Of a DNA stretch of 64,000 bases, positions 60,115 to 64,000 are shown piece by piece (positions within the stretch are counted from its first letter, which is position 1; each line of letters opens with the position of its first letter). Where the stretch lies: positions 1 through 64,000 of the forward strand of contig DATADL010000250.1 in NCBI GenBank assembly GCA_036258555.1, given 5' to 3'. The notes below the pieces were generated by a model that was not told where the DNA came from, did no database searches, and was given only the letters and a program-made list of their open reading frames with translations. The DNA comes from JALZEG01 sp036258555 (lineage in GTDB: Bacteria > Actinomycetota > CADDZG01 > WHSQ01). The position numbers and the translations under genes were made by a program.

Positions 60115-60381
60115 ATGGCGAAGGACCACGGACCGTCGGTCAAGAACGACGAGCAGTACGAGGCGCTCCGCGACGAGGGCATGTCGAAGGAGAAGGCCGC
60201 CCGCATCGCGAACGCGTCGGCGAACGAAGGGAAGTCCGAGGTGGCGCGGCGCGGTGGCGAGTCCGGCAGCTACGAGGACTGGTCCAAGGAGGACCTCTAC
60301 GAGAAGGCGAAAGAGGTCGGCATCGAGGGCCGCGCCGACATGGACAAGGACGAGCTGATCTCGGCCCTGCGCAACCACTGA
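60115..60381 (+). CDS. Small protein with SAP/Rho-N-like C-terminal module
   Basis: An 88-aa protein: the N-terminal half (SVKNDEQYEALRDEGMSKEK, AARIANASANEG) looks like the conserved part of small actinobacterial 'AKDHGPSxKxxxxYExLRxxGxSKxxAA' proteins; the C-terminal half, DWSKEDLYEKAKEVGIEGRA, has the same helical SAP/Rho-N-like module as Ku's C-terminus. AGGAGG precedes the ATG. It follows the calcium-repeat gene by 35 bases and lies next to ku. A DNA-related role is inferred from the shared module. Confidence 0.85.
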   Translation: MAKDHGPSVKNDEQYEALRDEGMSKEKAARIANASANEGKSEVARRGGESGSYEDWSKEDLYEKAKEVGIEGRADMDKDELISALRNH

Positions 60382-61025
60382 TCCGGCCGCGTAGCGGCAC
60401 GCCACCACTCCCTGGGGTCGCACTCGGTCTCGAGCACGAACCTGACGGCCGCGACTATGCCGCCGTTCGCGTCGACGGGGAGGTCGCGGCCGAACACCGT
60501 CCCCTCCGCGCTCATCCGCCGGTAGACGCCGCGTCCCTCGCCCTCGCGGGCGTCGCAGCCTTCGGTTCGGTGATAGGTCCCGGGTAGGAACTCGAACGGG
60601 CGCTCGACTGCGTCGTACGCGGTCCAGTCCGCGCTGTGCTCGACGCCGCGGGCTCCGAACGCCACCGACGCGCTCGAGAGGTCGTGGGCGAACTCGAACC
60701 TCGACGGCTTGCCGCGAGCGTGCTCGTAGGGCCCCATGTCGCTGCTGCACGTCAGCCCGTCGCCCTCGCGCCGGCAGTCCATCCGGTCGGCGGTGGCGAA
60801 GTAGAGCACCTCGCCGGACTCGAGGTCCTCGTACCGGGCGGCGTCTATCATGAAGACCCGGTAACGGCCCTCGCGGCGCTGCGGGATCTCCCACCACGCG
60901 CTCACGTCGTCGACGAGGTAGCGGCGCGGTTCGTCGACCGTCCCCGCGGCGGGACCGGCCGCCCCCGCGACCAGCAGCAACGAGGCGACCAGCGCCATCC
61001 CCCGAGTCCGCCGCATACGGATCAT
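60297..61025 (-). CDS. Secreted protein of unknown function
   Basis: A 242-aa exported protein (MALVASLLLVAGAAGPAAG, cleavage near residue 28) with a mature domain rich in Tyr and Arg (YRVFMIDAARYEDLESGEVL, SSDMGPYEHARGKP) and four Cys. Reading continues through the end of the opposing small-protein gene: the last 85 bases are antisense to it, an unusually long convergent overlap. Either the reading frame is real to 60297 or the true stop has been lost by a frameshift. No family recognised. Confidence 0.6.
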   Translation of the reverse strand: MIRMRRTRGMALVASLLLVAGAAGPAAGTVDEPRRYLVDDVSAWWEIPQRREGRYRVFMIDAARYEDLESGEVLYFATADRMDCRREGDGLTCSSDMGPYEHARGKPSRFEFAHDLSSASVAFGARGVEHSADWTAYDAVERPFEFLPGTYHRTEGCDAREGEGRGVYRRMSAEGTVFGRDLPVDANGGIVAAVRFVLETECDPREWWRAATRPDQWLRRAEISSSLSMSARPSMPTSFAFS

Positions 61026-61129
61026 GTTCGCCGCGGCCGGGCGCAGACCTCCGGTCGTAATCCGGCTTTCCGGGGACGACGCTGGATAGCCTCAGAGGCC
61101 CGGCGGCACGAGGACGAAACGGAGGACGG

Positions 61130-61783
61130 ATGGCAGGCGCGGTGCTCATGACTCTCGTGCTCACGGTGATCGTGGGTGTCACGGCTTATCTCGTCGGGAC
61201 GCTGATCAAGAGCATCCAGAACGAGAAGAAGACGCGCATGCGGCTGTGGAAGAACTTCGGGCTCAGCCTCGGGTTCTGCCTTCTCTTCTTCGTCAGCTGG
61301 GCGGCTCACGGCGTCGCCGAGTGGCAGAGCTTCACGGACGAGCAGAGGTCGCACGGCGAGAAGCCGGAGGTCGGCGACTTCGTCGCGCAGTTCTCGCGGG
61401 CGACGCTCGAGAACTGGCAGTCCGAGTTCCTGCAGCTCTTCTCGTTCACGGTGATGGCGGCGGTCCTCATCCACAAGGGCAGCGCCAAGTCGCGCGACTC
61501 GGACGACGGCATCCAGGCCGCGCTCAAGCGGATCGAAGACAAGCTGGGGACCGAGCCGACCGCCCGCGACGAGCCCCTCCGCCAGGGGAAGGACCTCCAC
61601 GTCGTGCCCGACGACTTCGAGGGCTGGGCGCTCAAGGACGAGTCCGCCACCGAGCCCGAGGGCTACTATGACAAGCAGGAGGAAGCGATCGCCGCGGGGC
61701 GCGAGCTCGCGCGCAAGAACGGCGTGAAGCTGCTCGTCCACGGGCAGGACGGCCTGGTCCGGGACGAGGCACGCTCGGGTTAG
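61130..61783 (+). CDS. DUF6766-DUF2188 fusion membrane protein
   Basis: A 217-aa protein with two or three N-terminal membrane segments (LMTLVLTVIVGVTAYLVGTL, GLSLGFCLLFFVSWAAHGVA, EFLQLFSFTVMAAVLIHKG), consistent with DUF6766, and a C-terminal cytosolic DUF2188 domain: LHVVPDDFEGWALKDESA, QEEAIAAGRELARKNG, KLLVHGQDG. The ATG at 61130 has GGAGG upstream. The fusion is a known arrangement. Function unknown; possibly a stress protein by analogy with DUF2188 proteins (inference). Confidence 0.82.
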   Translation: MAGAVLMTLVLTVIVGVTAYLVGTLIKSIQNEKKTRMRLWKNFGLSLGFCLLFFVSWAAHGVAEWQSFTDEQRSHGEKPEVGDFVAQFSRATLENWQSEFLQLFSFTVMAAVLIHKGSAKSRDSDDGIQAALKRIEDKLGTEPTARDEPLRQGKDLHVVPDDFEGWALKDESATEPEGYYDKQEEAIAAGRELARKNGVKLLVHGQDGLVRDEARSG

Positions 61784-61815
61784 GCCTCGCTGCGCGTCTT
61801 TACTTTTGCCCTCGG

Positions 61816-62370
61816 GTGCCGCATGCTCGGTCCGCTGTGGCGACCAACGACCAGACGCTACGTCCTCACCCGGCGTCGGGTGACGTCACGATCACGGGTG
61901 AGGTGAGCTCCGTCCAGCAACGCACGGAGTGGATGAACGAGGGCTCGCGGAGCATCTGGACGTTCCGGCTCGAGGGCACCGACCAGAACGGGGTCCGCCG
62001 CGGCCCGGTCCAGGTCGAGATGCGCGGGATCTCGTTCGAGGGCAGCCTGACGAACGGCGATTCTGTGCGCGTGACCGGACGATGGCGCCGCGGCGCCATA
62101 CGGGCGAACGAGGTCGAGAACCTGACGACGGGCGCGCTCGTCCGCGCGAAGAACTACACCGGGCTCAAGGTCGCGGCCATCGTCGTGTTCGTCGGGGTCG
62201 CCGGGACGATCGCGTTCTTCGCCGTCGGCTCGGCGCGCGACGCCGCGGAGAGGCGCGAGCAGATACAGCAGCGACAGCAGGAGCTGATGAACCAGCAGGG
62301 TGACGTCTCCGAGGAGTTCTGCGAGACGGCGAAGGAAGCGGGTCTTGCTCCTCCTCAGTGCGAGGAGTGA
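61816..62370 (+). CDS. OB-fold-like protein with one membrane helix
   Basis: A 184-aa protein: residues about 15-100 form an OB-fold-like beta barrel (TITGEVSSVQQRTEWMNEG, GPVQVEMRGISFEG, SVRVTGRWRRGAIRANEVEN), then one membrane helix (VAAIVVFVGVAGTIAFFAV) and a charged, Gln-rich coiled tail. It may start at GTG 61816 (nine bases after TACTTT at 61801) or GTG 61837. Its end overlaps the MFS transporter gene by 16 bases. Function unknown. Confidence 0.7.
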   Translation: MPHARSAVATNDQTLRPHPASGDVTITGEVSSVQQRTEWMNEGSRSIWTFRLEGTDQNGVRRGPVQVEMRGISFEGSLTNGDSVRVTGRWRRGAIRANEVENLTTGALVRAKNYTGLKVAAIVVFVGVAGTIAFFAVGSARDAAERREQIQQRQQELMNQQGDVSEEFCETAKEAGLAPPQCEE

Positions 62371-63617
62371 GGCTCTCCCTGCCGGTAGCGTCGTAGCTGG
62401 GGGAACGCGGCGGCCACGGCGCCGGTTCCCAGCAGACACGCAGCCCCTCCGAGGACGACGGATGCAGGCGCGCCCACGAGCGACGCGGCGATCCCGGCCT
62501 CGACGTCGCCGAGCCGAGGCCCTCCCGCGACGACCATCAGGTTCACGGCGGTGACCCGGCCGCGCAGGGCGTCGGGCGTGTTCTCCTGCAACATCGTGCC
62601 GCGGAAGACCGCGCTCGCGACGTCGGCCGCGCCCGCGACCGCGAGGAACGTCATCGTGAGCGCCAGCGAGAACAACGTCAGACCGGCCAGCGTGATCGCG
62701 GCTCCCCAGATCGTCACGGCAACCAACACGGCCATGCCCTGGGAGCGGACCCGCGTCACCCACCCGGACGTCAGGGCGCCGGCGAGCGCGCCGGCGGAGA
62801 CCGACGCGTACAGGAGGCTCAGGGTCCCTGCGCCCCCGTCGAACGTCCGCTCGGCGAGGGCGGGGAAGACCGCGCGCGGCATCCCGAAGATCATCGCCAC
62901 GAGATCGATCACGAAGATGGACAGGATGAACGGTGTCCGGAACGAGAACCGCAGGCCCTCCTTCACGGCGTCGAGCGCGCCCTGCGCCACGGCCCCCTCC
63001 GGCGGCGCCGGCGGGACCCAACGCAGCGCGACGAGGGCCCCGACGAACGTGCACGCGTCGACGACGTAGGCCCATCCGATCCCGGCTCCGGCGATCAGCA
63101 CGCCGGCGACGAGCGGGCCCACGATCATCGTCACCTGGAACACCACCTGGCGCAGCGCCATGGCGGCCGCCATCTGTCCGGGCGCGACCAGCGACGGGAT
63201 CATCGCCGAGCGTGCGGGCCGGTCGATCGCGTCGAACGTCGATGCAACCGCGGTGAGCGCGTAGATCGCGGCCAGCGACGGGCTACCGGCGAACGTCACC
63301 GCCGCGAGCGCGAGCGACGTCGCCATCATCGCGAGCTGCGTCCGGGCGATCAGAGCGCGGCGATCGGTTCGGTCCGCCCAGGCGCCGCCGAGGATCGAGA
63401 ACGCGATCAGCGGCACCACCTCTGCCAGGCCGATCATGCCGACCGCCAGCACGGACCCCGTGATCTGGAAGACCTGGTACGGAACGGCGACGTAGCGGAT
63501 CTGAGAACCGAGCAGGGACACCATCTGCCCGATCCACAGCGCGCGGTACGGGACGGACTCGCGCAGCAGCGATACGTCGAGCGCCAGCCGCCGGGCGGCT
63601 GCGAAGCGGCGGGCCAA
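62355..63617 (-). CDS. MFS transporter (EntS-like)
   Basis: A 420-aa major-facilitator protein with 12 membrane segments; the first conserved loop GGAWADRTDRRALI is intact, as is RPARSAMIPSLV in the middle. The pattern (LRESVPYRALWIGQMVSLLG start; ENTPDALRGRVTAVNLMV) fits the EntS/TMEFS group. The TTG at 63617 follows the glpX stop by 8 bases with no ribosome binding site; a later start cannot be excluded. Substrate unknown. Confidence 0.88.
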   Translation of the reverse strand: MARRFAAARRLALDVSLLRESVPYRALWIGQMVSLLGSQIRYVAVPYQVFQITGSVLAVGMIGLAEVVPLIAFSILGGAWADRTDRRALIARTQLAMMATSLALAAVTFAGSPSLAAIYALTAVASTFDAIDRPARSAMIPSLVAPGQMAAAMALRQVVFQVTMIVGPLVAGVLIAGAGIGWAYVVDACTFVGALVALRWVPPAPPEGAVAQGALDAVKEGLRFSFRTPFILSIFVIDLVAMIFGMPRAVFPALAERTFDGGAGTLSLLYASVSAGALAGALTSGWVTRVRSQGMAVLVAVTIWGAAITLAGLTLFSLALTMTFLAVAGAADVASAVFRGTMLQENTPDALRGRVTAVNLMVVAGGPRLGDVEAGIAASLVGAPASVVLGGAACLLGTGAVAAAFPQLRRYRQGEPHSSH

Positions 63618-63625
63618 CTAGAGCG

Positions 63626-64000
63626 TCAGTAGGCGGCGGAGAACTTCTTGAGCTTCTCCATGCGGTGGAGCGCGTCGATCAGACGCACCGTTCCCGAGCG
63701 CGAGCGCATGACGATCGACTGCGTGATCGCGGCGCCCTCCCGGTAGCGGACGCCGTTGATCAGGTCGCCGTCCGTGACGCCCGTGGCCGCGAAGAAGACG
63801 TCCTCGCCCGAGACGAGGTCGTCGGTCGTCAGCACGCGGTCCAGGTCGTACCCCGCCTCGACCGCCGCATCCCGCTCCTGCTCGTTGCGGGGCCACAGCC
63901 GTCCCTGGATCACGCCACCTAGGCACTTGATCGCGCACGCCGCGATGACGCCCTCGGGCGTGCCCCCGGTGCCCATGAGGAGGTCGACCGACGTACCCGA
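63626..64000 (-). CDS. glpX: Fructose-1,6-bisphosphatase class II, C-terminal part
   Basis: The C-terminal 124 residues of GlpX; the start lies beyond the window's end. Conserved blocks: MGTGGTPEGVIAACAIKCLGG, LWPRNEQERDAA, TDDLVSGEDVFFAATGVTDG (metal and substrate residues) and REGAAITQSIVMRSRSGTVR. The enzyme hydrolyses fructose-1,6-bisphosphate in gluconeogenesis. It is upstream of the MFS gene. Confidence 0.95.
   Translation of the reverse strand, partial: SGTSVDLLMGTGGTPEGVIAACAIKCLGGVIQGRLWPRNEQERDAAVEAGYDLDRVLTTDDLVSGEDVFFAATGVTDGDLINGVRYREGAAITQSIVMRSRSGTVRLIDALHRMEKLKKFSAAY

Overview
The window is about 70% G+C and looks like a chromosomal piece of an uncultured, free-living actinomycete (Actinomycetota). 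This is inferred from codon use, many GTG and some TTG starts, several leaderless promoters, a CsoR-type copper sensor, a CGNR/ABATE regulator, bacterial NHEJ parts (Ku, LigD-type polymerase, LigB-type ligase) and many secreted or lipid-anchored proteins. The class cannot be fixed from sequence alone. No tRNA, rRNA, integrase, transposase, CRISPR array or phage gene is visible, so this is core plus lineage-specific chromosome rather than a mobile island.

Layout. 0-4.2 kb: a coupled pair with a secreted-type M64 metallopeptidase carrying three nearly identical 306-bp repeats, then a secreted protein. 4.3-7.5 kb (minus): an FG-GAP/UnbV lipoprotein and a circularly permuted alkaline-phosphatase-superfamily enzyme. 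7.7-10.5 kb (plus): a compact RiPP locus with two lanthipeptide-type precursors sharing one leader, a hairpin, a LanC cyclase and a lipoprotein; no dehydratase is present. 10.7-15 kb: a membrane protein, LigD-type polymerase, ATP-dependent ligase and VTT protein. 15-20 kb (minus): an operon with two ferritin-like proteins, one resembling VioB/RebD, behind a clear promoter and operator; a third paralogue lies at 36-37 kb. 20-25 kb: glyA, a VOC protein, an ArsR/SRPBCC cluster, tag and a CGNR regulator. 25-29 kb: a metzincin-like protein with a broken zinc motif, a subtilase, a lipoprotein and a beta-propeller protein. 29-31.7 kb: copper resistance (copZ-csoR divergent from a CPH-type ATPase) with a textbook CsoR operator between overlapping divergent promoters.

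31.7-44.9 kb: an NTF2-like protein, DUF2339 membrane protein, a tiny secreted four-Cys peptide, an unrecognised 490-aa protein, a one-TM small protein, the third ferritin-like protein, an ABC transporter, a CADD-like (possible self-sacrificing pABA) enzyme with a phosphoesterase, a YerB-like protein, a phosphodiester-glycosidase-domain protein and a sulfotransferase. 44.9-49.4 kb (minus): murJ, a small protein, an M16-like protein without the zinc motif, rpiB, and a separate HD-GYP protein. 49.5-56 kb: an AidB-like acyl-CoA dehydrogenase divergent from a tightly coupled ABC exporter-esterase-esterase gene set followed by an ATP-grasp ligase, which looks like a small uncharacterised biosynthesis and export unit. 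56-64 kb: an FG-GAP protein, Ku, a calcium-binding-repeat protein, a small protein sharing Ku's C-terminal helical module, several hypothetical proteins, an MFS transporter and a truncated glpX.

The strongest candidates for something new are the LanC-only two-precursor locus (7.7-10.5 kb), the VioB/RebD-like ferritin operon (15-20 kb) and the ABC/esterase/ATP-grasp operon (51.2-56 kb).
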